A stretch of DNA of 64,000 nt from Branchiostoma floridae (lineage: Eukaryota; Chordata; Leptocardii; Amphioxiformes; Branchiostomatidae). The stretch covers positions 20,077,139 to 20,141,138 of the forward strand of contig NC_049982.1 in the NCBI RefSeq assembly GCF_000003815.2, in the 5' to 3' direction. Under the pieces are notes generated by a model. That model saw only the letters and a program-made list of their open reading frames with translations, was not told where the DNA came from and did no database searches. The number at the start of each line of letters is the position of its first letter. Within the stretch, counting starts at the first letter, position 1. Positions 47,301 to 58,035 of the stretch are shown here, in pieces. The translations under genes and the position numbers were made by a program.

Positions 47301-50300
47301 GAGAATAGTATGGTTTTGTCATCTGATACAAATTTGCCTGAGTCAGTCCAACGGACTTCGCTAAGGCCCAGGATGTTGAGATTGTATTCTTCCATTTCCT
47401 TGATGACCTGTGCTAGTTTGGACGCCTGGTAAAGTGTTCTCACATTCCAGTATCCAATGCGTGTAATTGATTTTGCAGTCAGAACTCTGGTCTTCGGGGC
47501 ACCAGCTTCCCCACTGGGGCTTTCACTGGTGTCCGTCCTTCTGTCTCCGTCCGGAGACGACTGTCGTCCTGGCTGCTTCTGAGCTGCTGTATTCCTGACT
47601 GTTTTCGTAGCACTCAACTTTTACAGGAACAGGTCGCTGACCTGAAGCCAAACCTCGTCGTCTTCTATCCCGCTGACAGGAAGGCGGTGCTGTGTCCATC
47701 CTTTGGCGACTACCCAAGTTCCACCCCCTCATTCGAGGTTACAGAGTAGGAATGTGGCACCTACCCCAGGACTAGGAACTTGGTACATTCGGGCCTCTGC
47801 ACCACGACAAGGCGGATGGACCGGGAGCCCCAGGTGTTCGGGCATCCCAGCAGAGGACTTATTGGACTCCCACTGCATTTTAAAATCCCATCTCCGTGTA
47901 ATAAAGGCTAACTGTCTCTGTACCTTTGACTGTAGAAACTTGGTGCAATTGACTATAAACTCTACTTGACTTCGCTCTTGTTGTCTTCTTGGCTCTCCGG
48001 TTAGACCCCAAATGGCTGCCGACATAGTGTGTCCATTTTGTAATTGGCCAAACCTGTTCCTCTGTTGTTTTTTTCAGGTCTGTTTTTTTTTCGGATTGGT
48101 CCAAGAAGAAAAAAATGTTTTGCACTCGTATGATGTACTGGTCCCCACACCTAACTGTTGGTATACCATACTATGTGTGTTTAGTCCTATGTTCAACCTT
48201 CCTGGCCACTTTGATTTCATACTGAAGGCAACTTTTTTTTTTGGCCAAACTTTTTTTTTATTCGCTCGCTCGCATCAGTTTTGGAGATCCCGGAGGATGT
48301 CATCCATATAATCAAATCAACATGGCCTAATGATGAAAAACCTAGGTTTGATGCTTGATGACATGTTATATGGTTTAAAGCAGAAACTACATGCATTTCC
48401 ATATTTGGTTTGTATTGCATACCCCTATTTACTACTATATAATCAAAGATCTAATGCATTGAATTGGTAACTTTGAAGACAAGGCTGGTGCATCCATTTA
48501 CTTCCCTCTTGCCCATGCAGTAAGAAAACACAGGCCAAACACTGTGTGAGCATTTCAGGACTGCATAATTATGACATGATGAACATGAATTACACTGAAG
48601 TCTAGTCGGTCAGATTATAGATACAGGGCAAGTTGACTGAAATGACTAGTCCACACAATATTTGGACTTACCGTGTGTAACACAGCTCTGTAGACATAGT
48701 CTTTCTTTCCATAGACATCATCCAGTTTCCTTCTTATGAAGAAGCCTCCCAGATGGCACATCAGTGATCTGGGGAACAGAAAGAGACATGATGTAAACTT
48801 TTCATCTGACAGGCATAATTGCCTTTTGTATCACTCAAGCCTTTTCACAAAGTCTGCAGCAAAATTGGTACATTTTTGGTCCTCTGAGAGATCATGGGAT
48901 CCCTTGGTAAATGTATGGTACAAATTTCAGCCATTGTGTATTCTAGTGTTCCAAGGCCAAATTCAAATGTTTCATAATAATATATCTTGGCCATGATTTC
49001 CATATCGTAGCATTCAGGTATAAGATTGTTTAATAGCTGTTTCCAAAGCAGCATCCAGCTTCTAATTTTACAGGTATTTCCACACAATCCATCTCTGGTT
49101 GAGACAGGTACATGGTATATGACTGAAAAGTGTGAGCATAGTTTGAAGCACTAGCTGTGCCATTTTTAAAAGTTTGACTTACGAGAAGAAGGGAATTCTG
49201 AGGTTGTCCCCTGCGGCCACGTGAGGTGCCTGAATTTCATGGTTCCACAGTAGGAAGGTGAGGAGGATGTAATCTAGATGGGACCGATGGGTGGGTAGAA
49301 ACACCAGTGGGATCCCTGTCTGTATGTGGGAACAACATCAACAATTATTTACTCTTACTTAAGTTACCATAACCTATACAGGCTAACTGATATCTATGTT
49401 CTCTTGGTATGTCCTTGGTATGGCCTTACGTGAAGGTATTCTGTACTTACCTGCGCATGTCATCTTAACAACATGCAGGTGTTTATAACGCTCACCTGTA
49501 ACTATCTGAATCTATTAACAGCTATTGTGCAATCATGTCACCCATTCACACCCCTAACATGTGTACCTCTGCTGCCTGCTTGACCATGTCAATCTGCCCA
49601 CGATGCACCTGGATGGATGACAGTAGGTGCCCCAGGGCCTTGTGCAGGAACCAGCCTGTAAACCTACATGATAAAATAAAGAAGACATCTTACAGTGTAG
49701 TCCTCACCAAGTAATGCAGTATTCAGTATTTATCAAGGATTTTTCAACTTCAAAACTGCCAGAAAACATTCATTTCTGCCAATAGCAGGAATGAAGCTTT
49801 TCTTCTTGATACTTACAACAATGTATCAGCCAGTGCTGTCAACTGCTCGTTGTGGGTATCTGCACACGTATATAGCACTGCTGTTTTTTATTCTTCCCAT
49901 ATTTCCATCAATATCTTCCTACCCATCAGACGGCAGGAAAATTGATCAGCCGACTAGACAAAGTGATCTTTTTGTAATACGCATGGTGTTCTCTAGGTTA
50001 TATCGTACAACTTGCAGAGATTACAGGTCTCCAAGCCCCATCCAATGTTATGGGGTAGATTTTCAGCTGAAATACTAGTACATTATACATATTCTTCAAT
50101 ATCCCTTGATATTAACATTTGGTAACCTTCTGCCAGTCAACAGATATGAATGAAGCTCGTTGACTGTGTAACGTGCTTAACTGAGGTATGAAGGTCACAA
50201 GTTACAGGCCTTGATTTTACTTCACAAACAAGTAGAACTGATTTTGTTGGACAATTCTAACAAAGACAATACAGAAGTGTGAAAAGGAACTCCTTTCCTA

Positions 50301-53300
50301 CAGGACCAAGAAGCATACCTGATAAATGGTGTCCAGATGTTTGAGGTCATTTTGTTGAAGATGGCAGAGGCAAGTTTCTCCTGTTGCTTCAACTCCAGTT
50401 GAAACTGCCCACTGTTGTCGTCATACTCTGTGTGCACCAAACAAACAAATAAACAGCGTGTGGAGAAATAGATAAATTTTGGTTACAGTTGGATCTGTTC
50501 AATAGTTTTTAAATAAAGGTAGGTTAGAATATGCAAGAGGAGTATCTGCAGGACAAGTTAGTCAGGTTTACACATTGTGCTTTTGTATTGTTTTATACCT
50601 GAGACAATTGTGTCCAAAAATTTCTAACTAGCTCACCTTCACAGTCTCGGATTACAGTCTTGCGCATGGCCTCTCTCACTCTAGAATTGAGATCAATAAC
50701 ATGATATTAATCTAATTTAAAAACAAATAATAATAAAATCCTAAAATCTATGACATGGTTCACATAAACCTGTTCTATTAACATCATTATAGACAGATTT
50801 TGTATGTGATGTTTAAACAGAACAAGGTGGGTGGCAAAGTGGTCCTGTGGTTAGGGCTGCTGACATACGTTCTACAGGGTCTGGGTTGGAATCTCTAGCA
50901 GGCCCCCATATTGTGCCCTTCAGATACCAAATATATTTCCTCACTACACAGGGCTCGAAATTCATTTTTGGGATTAGGTGCACTGGTGCACCCAGCTTAA
51001 AAAATTGGGTGCACCAAAAATATTTTGGGTGCATCACTTAAATTTAAGTAGAATGTCAGAAAAACCTAATAGCAAAACATAGTTACATGCTATCAAATTC
51101 TTAAACAAATACCATGACAGACATTTTTATTATCTTTCTAACCCTTAGATGTCAAGAATATGATGTATACAAAATGTACTAGTACACTTTGATATCTTTA
51201 CCTGCACCCACCCAGTATTTCAACCCCTGCTACACTAAGGTGAAAATGAGTACCTCTCGGATAGGGCATAAAAATGGAGGTTCCATGTTTAGCACACCCC
51301 AAGTACTGTATGTTGAAGAAACAACCACACTTATTGGAATCGATTAGTTTACTATCAAAATATGATTGTGAGTGAATCAAACCTTAGAGTCCACTTTACA
51401 CAGCTTGTACTTACGTCTACAGTACAAAACTGGTGTTATGCCTAGTGTCCACTTTACACAGCTTGTACTTACGTCTACAGTACAAAACTGGTGTTATGCC
51501 TTGGTGCTTTATCTATCATGCAAAATTAACAACCAAGTAGTTTGGCTTGCTCCTAACCTAGTGCAGGACAGGACTGCATTGTGCATGACCTCCGTACTGG
51601 GGTAGTAATGGTCCACTCGTCTAGTCACTGAGAACCACACCGTATAGAACAGGCGACCCAGCATCCCTGGGGGTCTGGGGAACAAACAACAAACAACCAT
51701 AGTCACATTGGTCAAATTTCAAAAATAATTGTTCTGTACAATAAACTGCGGGTAGCGATCTTCGGAAGCAGACTAAAGCAAACAATTATATGTTCTGTAC
51801 ATTTACAACAAAATCTACTCTACAGTAGAAACAGGAGACAGCCCCGACACAAATCATAACAATTAGTCTTTGTTACATTACAAAATGGACACCTGTGGTT
51901 ACGAGAAAAATGTCAAGAACTTTCACAGGTGCTCTCTTTAGTTACAATGCTATTAAGTATCTAGATTCATCCCACCTTTAAGTCATAATGCAACATAACA
52001 TACAATGCTAGCATATCAAGATCATATGCAAAATTTGACTTTCCTAACAGAAACATATTGATTGCATAGGAACTGTTATTTTTAAGACACAACCTGCAGA
52101 GGCCAAACATTGCCACACCCTGTTGCCACAAATCACAAAACACAAAAAAAACGTGAAGCAGAATTCTCTCACATGAAACTGACAAAACAGCTGTAAACCT
52201 TTATACCGAACACTGTACAACATCAGGATAGTTTCAATCAGAAGATTAATCTGTAAATTCACTTTTGCAGTGGTTTTATTTTCTGGTATGACTATGAGGG
52301 AAAATTTGGCATTCACTGTGTTTTAAATTTGCAGTTGAAATATTCTGCAATACAGTAGATAGTTATATTCAGGGTCATGAATTCCCGGTAGAGAGGTCAC
52401 CAGAAAAAATGTTACAATAAAACAACCACAAAAGCTTCAAGATTTACAGAATTTTAGGTTTGACTTATTTTCACGGTGAGAAAACATTACATGAGACAAG
52501 GACTCACTCTTCCTCTTCCTCATTCCTGAATGAATGCAGGGTAAAGAGCAAATCATCTTTAGTTCATACTAGCAGCCATGCAACCACTTCTAGGGCTGTT
52601 TGGGAGGATGACATGTACACAAGTCATGTAATACTAATGGAGTTTACAACTACAACCACTGTCAATCTATATCAGATTGCACAACACTAAATACACATTA
52701 CAGACAGTAAAACAGAGAATCTTATTTTACATGTAGTTGATAGCAAACTAGACCCAGGTTTCTTGAATGATCTTTGTTGCAGGAAAAAAATTGAGATTGG
52801 ACAATTAGATGTATTTCTTTATAAAAAAAAAAAGTGAACATTTTTCTTGTTTTCCTCATACACAGACAAAGATTTCCATGACACATTTCACCTACAGGAA
52901 GACTAGTAGATTACTTTACTAACCTGTGTTCAGCCAGTATGTCCAGCATGTTCCTCACACCCATTGTTGCTGTGTTCTCGTTAAAGAATGTGTTCTGTCA
53001 ACAGAGATTGGGAGAATAAAACATTTTGTTTGCAAAGAGGAAGACCATGGACACAATATTATGTCCATTAGAAGACCAATATCATTAAAATAAAGCTTTG
53101 ACCACCCCTATACCATACAAACTACTCACCCTGCTGACAGGCACACACTTGCTGCAGGCTCGACCAGTGAAGGGCCTGCTGCTCAGACTGGTGCTGTCCA
53201 TCAACATAGGCTCAACCTTGAAGAAGTGCAGCCTCGGAGCTGATGATGGCTACAGGAAGACAAAAAGTCAGTTGATAAATGATTGCTGAATTAATGAATG

Positions 53301-54163
53301 GATGAAAAACACTATTTTTGTTTCAATCATCCCCAAGCATCAGTGTGAACTAGCCTGTGTTTACACAATCTCTCGCTGGATGGGGTTAATGAACCCCTCT
53401 CCTAGGTGGTGGCAACTGTAGGGCCGGCCGCTAGGAGCATGACTTTAGTCAGGCTATAGTAAGAACCTATTTCAAGTGGCTCAAATTTTAATATATCTAA
53501 TATCTTTGAGTAATCATATATAAAGATTACACTGTAACAATCTACTGCACAACATTTATTGCAGCATCTTTACAACTTTCATTTCAGGATATGACCTTCG
53601 AGCCTCACAGCTGTAAGAAAAATCACAAATAGTGACTCACCAGTTTGTCCCTTCTAGCCCGGCTCTGCAGCCTCTTTGGGGCCCGTGATCTGGGTCTGAC
53701 ATTGTCGCTGTATCTCCCTGGTAGCCTGGGCTCAGTAAGCAGGCCGGGTACTCTGAAAATCAATTGTATAACTTTTCATCTAAAAGATAGATATATGAAT
53801 TATGCTTAGCTCCCATAAAAATTTATTGATGATGTACACAGGGATAATGTCATTCTCAACAATGAAAAATCTTCTCCTTTTCACTTTCCCAGAGGATGTT
53901 TTCAAATTCATTTCTAGTCTTCCTCCAAAAAAACTTCAACTTTCAAGATGGACACATATTTGTGCACACTTGTCACTACCATGTACAAAGGAAAAAGGAA
54001 TACTTTCCATACTTTCAGAAGGAAATGATGAAAACAAAGTTAACCTGTTCTTTTCTTCATCTTCAGTCTGCGACCTTGGTTCTGACTTCTGACACTGCCT
54101 TGACCCCTGACCTTTCTTCTCCCACTTGGCATAGACAGCATTTAGAGCATCTTGGTTCTCCAT
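38352..54163 (-). CDS. GPAM: GPAM-type glycerol-3-phosphate 1-O-acyltransferase (21 exons, 874 aa)
   Basis: This family esterifies glycerol-3-phosphate with acyl-CoA on the outer mitochondrial membrane, the first step of triacylglycerol and phospholipid synthesis. Exons: 54163-54045, 53752-53641, 53249-53130, 52994-52924, 51674-51558, 50680-50637, 50427-50319, 49663-49567, 49319-49183, 48768-48672, 44051-44003, 43710-43630, 42876-42794, 42536-42423, 41954-41780, 41305-41235, 41068-40762, 40202-40057, 39699-39496, 39170-38978, 38530-38352. All phases agree. Acyltransferase motifs: HRSHLD (274-279, catalytic His274/Asp279), GGFFIRR (316-322), EGGRTRTGK (358-366) and VPVSFSYEK (393-401). AIMSTQLVAFMFL follows later. 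An in-frame TGA upstream supports the Met at 54163, but a 5' UTR exon was not found. Length (human GPAT1 828) and the N-terminal region separate it from GNPAT. It may precede the GPAT1/GPAT2 split. Confidence 0.94.
44542..47858 (-). mobile_element. Full-length RTE-like non-LTR retrotransposon (LINE), about 3.3 kb
   Basis: The element is bracketed by the direct repeat TTATTGGACT at 44532-44541 and 47859-47868, a clear target-site duplication. Its 3' end, the low-coordinate side, finishes in a short tandem repeat of a TAAGTCTAAG-type unit instead of poly(A). A single long ORF, a 5' leader of about 240 bp and a very short 3' UTR give the size and design of RTE-clade LINEs. It is oriented with GPAM transcription. 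Clade assignment rests on architecture and motif style, without a tree. Confidence 0.88.
44561..47617 (-). CDS. LINE endonuclease / reverse transcriptase polyprotein, 1018 aa, uninterrupted
   Basis: This is the retrotransposition enzyme: it nicks target DNA and copies the element RNA onto the nick. An N-terminal APE-type endonuclease shows WNVRTL (Asn58), GLSEVRW (Glu87), GDMNAQIG (192-199) and GSDH (287-290). The reverse transcriptase has NKSPGMDGI (531-539), motif A FIDFSKAFDS with Asp661, GVRQGC (717-722) and motif C FADD (759-762), then FTYLGSSM. The C-terminus carries WLGHVMRL and a basic GKRRRGRPR segment typical of these elements. There are no internal stops or frameshifts. A short overlapping frame upstream (47523-47732) may be a leader ORF. 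The start at 47617 is the first Met of the frame and is uncertain. Confidence 0.92.
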   Translation of the reverse strand: MSATKTVRNTAAQKQPGRQSSPDGDRRTDTSESPSGEAGAPKTRVLTAKSITRIGYWNVRTLYQASKLAQVIKEMEEYNLNILGLSEVRWTDSGKFVSDDKTILFSGRQDGIHRDGVALVLDKPASNALEEWSPINERLLTARFVTNHAKVTIVQCYAPTNERDDIHKDTFYEQLQDLVDKTPRHDILVIMGDMNAQIGGSREGFEHTLGPHAFGNRTDNGDRYIQFCSMNNMKIGSSLFEHKDIYKITWLSNDHKTRTQIDHIAIGPRWRTPCLQDVRVYRGADVGSDHYLSIAKMKIRLKKQKKKTSLPKRFDTSKLKDPATEEKFETSLRNRFSVLADPPPGSTVWWDELKEAMTTAGKEVLGYKKSLRESWISDHTWKLISDRKALHQKRHRDKPGNNTVHQEYMEKNREVKRSAQRDRREWMDRQAEEAEGAAARNDMRTVYQIAKKITGNSKTHSGPVKAKDGTLLSKGEDKLDRWAEHFKEVLNRPEPASPPTVFDEPSLPLPIDTGDFTEAEVQEAIKTLKNNKSPGMDGITAEMLKAGGESVVKWMSQLCNRAWNSGEVPEDWKNGAVVCIPKKGNLAECDNWRGVTLLSIPGKVYTACILNRMRDAVDKVLREQQAGFRPKRSCAEQIFTLRRIIENCTELQTPLTISFIDFSKAFDSIHRPSLWNIMYVYGIPSKLISAIRQIYTNSKCCVRTGEGYSGWFEVVSGVRQGCMLSPILFAMAIDWVLATATEGKGIQWIQNTKLADLDFADDIAALADRTQDLQPLVEDIGSSAGSIGLTISAKKTKNMLVGTHPPPTSVIIDNNEVEVVENFTYLGSSMNNRGDMDKELDCRLGKASAAFNQLGKLWSSKKLPLGTKLRFYNSNVLSTLLYGCETWHMKSSQEKKLDVFDNKCLRKILGIRWDDFIPNTEVRARTSQKPVSVTIRKRRLSWLGHVMRLSPDRLAYQVMHWAPRGKRRRGRPRMNYRHTIERDLQTANINWRDIQRIAADRACWANLTASCVGRHGSP
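50826..50909 (+). repeat. tRNA-derived SINE head (candidate)
   Basis: It contains TGGCAAAGTGG at 50832-50842, a full match to the RNA polymerase III A-box consensus, and GGTTGGAATCT at 50884-50894, near the B-box. The spacing is right for a tRNA-like promoter. The intervening TTAGGGCTGCTGAC resembles a tRNA D-arm/anticodon region. It is followed by GGGCTCGAAATTCA and inverted GGTGCAC units near 50950-51030. No functional tRNA cloverleaf is evident. It is antisense to GPAM, in an intron. Confidence 0.5.
51389..51499. repeat. Two-copy tandem duplication, 58-bp period
   Basis: The segment GTCCACTTTACACAGCTTGT through GGTGTTATGCCT occurs twice in direct tandem with essentially no mismatch, offset by 58 bp. 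It lies in the GPAM intron 50681-51557. It is either a recent duplication or an assembly artefact. Confidence 0.9.
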
Positions 54164-55120
54164 GTTACTGCCAATACAACCAGATTGAAGAGATCATCAG
54201 AGAAGCATTGTATTCCAGTCATAGTCTCTGCTAGGATTAGCCTATGTGAGTATGTGATCTTAGTAATGAACAAGGATAAACTCCTATTACATGTATTTGA
54301 ACTATTTTCCAGAAAGAGTTACTGGTAATCATTTTTCTGGAATGTTTTTATCAAAGACTTATCATGATTCCTTCCCTGTCTTGTTTTAAGCCAGCCACAG
54401 TATTTGTAGGCTTAAAAACATAATGCGACAGTCCTGCTTGTTCGACTGCAAGTTGCAAGCCTGCCGTGCGTCGGCAATCCTCCATCAAGGGGCTTGATTT
54501 CCGTGCTATTGGCCTCTTCATAATATAATAATAATGCAAAGAGTGTTGTTGCTGTTCTTCTATCAACAGCTCAACTTTTCAAAATCCTCCTCAAAGTCAC
54601 ACCATTGTCCTTGTTACCCAGCCATGCTGTTGTCAATTAGAGTGAACAATGAAAATAATGCCGATAGCCGGGTGGATGTATCCTGGTAAATCAAGACCAA
54701 TTCCCACCTCAATGTTGATGCTTTTTCCACAAGTGAGTCGAAGATGGTTGAAAGGGGACAAATTATGAGCCTCCTCCTTTCCTTTTTTCAACCTCCTTGA
54801 TTGTTTCAAATTCAAGCATACCCAATTGACTATTCATTGTAAACAGCTCATGTTAAACATACAGGATCCACAAAAGCCCGACCTTTAACAACACTGTCTT
54901 TAGTATTTGTTTTACAATCCCGCCTGAAGGAGTAAATTATAATCAAAAATGTCAACCTTGGTCAGGCGACTTTGTTGTGCGAACCCCTTCAAGGACAAAA
55001 CGATCAAGCGTGTGTTCTCATACGTATACCACTTATTGGTCAACCCCAAATACAGGAATATAAAAAGAGATAAAAACGTTTCAATAGAAGAAACACTGTC
55101 TTTCTACTCACCATCTTTTT
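54164..55120. other. GPAM upstream region
   Basis: Sequence upstream of the GPAM start codon up to the second assembly gap. It should contain the GPAM promoter and any 5' UTR exon, but I cannot place either with confidence. No other coding sequence is recognised. Confidence 0.4.
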
Positions 55121-55220
55121 NNNNNNNNNNNNNNNNNNNNNNNNNNNNNNNNNNNNNNNNNNNNNNNNNNNNNNNNNNNNNNNNNNNNNNNNNNNNNNNN
55201 NNNNNNNNNNNNNNNNNNNN
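55121..55220. other. Assembly gap (100 N)
   Basis: Exactly 100 N, a placeholder gap of unknown true length, between the GPAM upstream region and the repeat-rich spacer. Confidence 0.99.
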
Positions 55221-55404
55221 GTATATATAATTATAATATGACAGAAACGCGCGCATTGATTTTTGGCAGGAAAAAAAAAGAAATTTTCTTTTAACGTTAA
55301 CGTTAATACCCAGGCAGCCTATTTTGGTTTATGGTCTTCTCTGAAAGTTCCTGGGGTGTCTTGGGATAACGTTACCATCTGTGCCTCTGGAGGCCGCAGG
55401 CCAT

Positions 55405-55640
55405 AATTACCTCGGAGTCCATGAAATGTCATGGAATGGAGGTTATATTTTCTGTTATGTGTCTCTGTCTGTGTAGATGATTACTCAAGAACGGCTGAAT
55501 GGATTGGTTTCATACCTATTGTGTTGGTGGGGTGTGATGAAAGCTCGAATCGATGAGATTTTGGGAGCCGTATCTGTCGTTATAATCGATGTAATAATAT
55601 CAGAAATCACCCCTATATTTGAGATATATTGGTACAGGCA
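55405..55640 (-). repeat. Interspersed repeat, CATTTCATGGAGGT family (copy 2, reverse orientation)
   Basis: It starts with a CTCGGAGTCCATGAAATGTC-like end, runs through GGAATGGAGGTTATATTTT, a TGTCTGTGT stretch, ACTCAAGAACGG and GGATTGGTTTCATAC, and ends near a GATTTTGGG segment. This is the reverse complement order of copy 1 at 8860-9040. A related TTTCATGGAGGTATGAG end appears near 56488-56505, and a possible fragment lies at 38670-38720. Confidence 0.65.
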
Positions 55641-57097
55641 TCGTGCTTTATGTGTTTGTTAATGGCCTTAGCTCCAAGCAGATGGTGAGGTGACAGCTGT
55701 TTGGGGAACCCCGAGTTTTTTTTAATATGATAATTAGCTTTATTTATGTCTGCTTAGGATATCATGGAGATGTGAAGCGTAAGTATAATTGTAAGAAGTT
55801 GAGGTACATTTAACGATAATGCTTAACAGGTATGGATGTCTCACATACTGTACTGCTGATTTGAGTGACATGGTGATTAAAATGCCATTAGGTCCTCTCA
55901 TCTGGGTTGGGTGTCAGAAGTTTTATGGGCGATACAGATGTTCTGATTTTGTTACGATAAGGGACAGTTGTTAGTTGTCTCTTTCGTAGCCAATGGTACT
56001 TGTTTTTTAGCAGACGGGGTTGGCGCCAAGTATTCATCTTACAGTTGGTGTAGGGCTGTCAGAGGAAAGTGTGCATCTCGTTTTTGTACCGTGTGAACAG
56101 CTGATGTTATGACATATTGGTGGAAAATCAAATCACCATCTGACTAAAGTTGGCCACATCCCTTCTTCTTTCTGAGTTTCCCAACTTCCTCCCACCACAC
56201 AGCTCTGAGGCACATAGTCGAACCTCAATAATGCTGACAACCTTAGACATTTTAAATGCCAAACATCAAGCTTAAGGAACACCATGCTACCACATGCCGT
56301 CGACCTCTTAAACGCACATTACACAATTAAGTGTCACATTTTGATAATTACTAATCAGATGGACATCCTCTGTGTCATTAAATAAATACACCACTACTTT
56401 CCCATAACATTTACATTATATAACCATTACTCTCAAATACAACCGACTATAAACATACATACCATCCACAAAAAAGCAATAAATATTTCATGGAGGTATG
56501 AGGTCCCCGAACTCTAGTTCTACATGTGGCTCCTACTATTATAAATGTCCACTCCTTGATCTGCACGCCCTGTTACACTCAGTATAAATATGCTGTCCAG
56601 CGTGGGTTTGCTACTACTAGTACTAAACTTTCGTTGTCTCCGTTTCTCCTCTGCAGCTCTGCATGTCTTTCTGCATGCTCCTTTCTGACATGCGCGCAAG
56701 GCGCTGCATACGAAAATAAATGTTCAAAGTAGGAGTGAGGAATATGGTGAAATAAAATAAATAACGTTATATAACCTTATTCGTTCATTCCTGAATCCAA
56801 ACACAAACAACACAAACGCAACTTGAAGAAATCACATCAGTCAGATTGATACAGTCGAAGATCCTATAAAAAGCACGCCACATGGTGCAAGTACATGTAG
56901 TTGTGACGTAGTACTTATTTTCATCCGATGACAATCATTGGATTGTTGCGTCTGCCTATGCATTTGAACAATGTAAAAGGTCTGCATCTACTTCACCCAC
57001 AAAATCGATGTAGAAAATTAAAAATTTGATAACATTTTCTGGCTTGCTTCCTACTTAAATAAACACTTTGTAAGGTGACAGTGCAACCCTATATATT
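55641..57097. other. Repeat-rich intergenic spacer
   Basis: Noncoding sequence between the repeat copy and the MITE. Apart from the TTTCATGGAGGT-type end near 56490, I see no supported gene, RNA or structured repeat. Confidence 0.4.
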
Positions 57098-57099
57098 TA

Positions 57100-58033
57100 C
57101 GAGGGCGGTTCAAAAAGTAATGCCACTGGTTTTATAACAAACTCATGTTTTCATCGAATGAATTGAAATTTGGCACAAATGTACAAGGCTATATCCTCTT
57201 GAGATTGAGATATCTCAATTTGTGGTTCAGATTTTTATGAGCAACTGAGATGATTTTAAGATGACCAAACCCTTAAAAGCTTGTCAGGAGATCAGTTACT
57301 CTAGATCTTACTATTTCAAGACTATTGTAGAAAACTGAAATTTCACCTGTATAATAACAAATGTCTCTATAGATTACATGTCAAATTTCATGTTTGAACT
57401 CTCAATGCTTCATCTTTTACAGCCACTAGAATGGAGCGAGTTGCTATATTACAGACAGTTTGATTAATAGCCAAATACGTGATTTGTTGAATAAAGGTTT
57501 TTGTAGACTGCTTTTCCATTATCCAAAAGATGCGAAACTTGGCACAATTATTAACTGTTTCAAGATGAAGAAGTGTGTTAAGTTTGATTTTTCTCAGTTA
57601 ATAAAAAAGTCGGTTATGGACACTTTAAGCAGCTCACCCCTGATCCACCGCTAATTACGACCCTGGCGACCTCACTTCACACCAGGAACGAAAAAATAAT
57701 AAATGATTGTATTGACAAAATTAAAATAAGCATGTGGCTTACAGAGAAGTGCTACTTGATACATGTGCAATTTCAGTTTCTTACAATAGCTACAAGTGAA
57801 TTAAAGACATTATCAATTGCACGTTAATTAACCCTCTAATTTCTTCCGACGGGATAACAGGGGTGTCGTCATCTTGAACTCAACTCAGTCACTCATAAAC
57901 ATTTTAACAACAAATTAAAATATGTCAATCTTAAGAGGATATATTCTTGTACCTTTGCGCCAAATTTCAGCTCATTCGATGAAAACATGAGCCTGTTATA
58001 AAACCAGTGGCATTAATTTTTGAACCGCCCTCG
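57100..58033. mobile_element. Mariner-type non-autonomous element, 934 bp, long terminal inverted repeats
   Basis: It begins CGAGGGCGGTTCAAAAAGTA and ends with the inverted copy, flanked on both sides by TA (57098-57099 and 58034-58035), the target site of Tc1/mariner transposons. The inverted repeats run for about 110 bp with few mismatches. The interior has no transposase ORF; the longest frame, 57460-57654, shows no family resemblance. Confidence 0.88.
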
Positions 58034-58035
58034 TA

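Larger units (their letters stand above)
44129..48330. mobile_element. Inverted-repeat DNA element split by a LINE insertion
   Basis: About 35 bp at 44129-44162, a GGCCACATTGATTTGATTAT-type end continuing into ATGGATGACATCC, reappears inverted at 48294-48330. Removing the LINE between them leaves roughly 880 bp, typical of a non-autonomous transposon. Both ends also have oligo-A/T tracts and CGCTCGC motifs just inside. It lies in the GPAM intron 44052-48671. A target duplication was not resolved. Confidence 0.7.
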
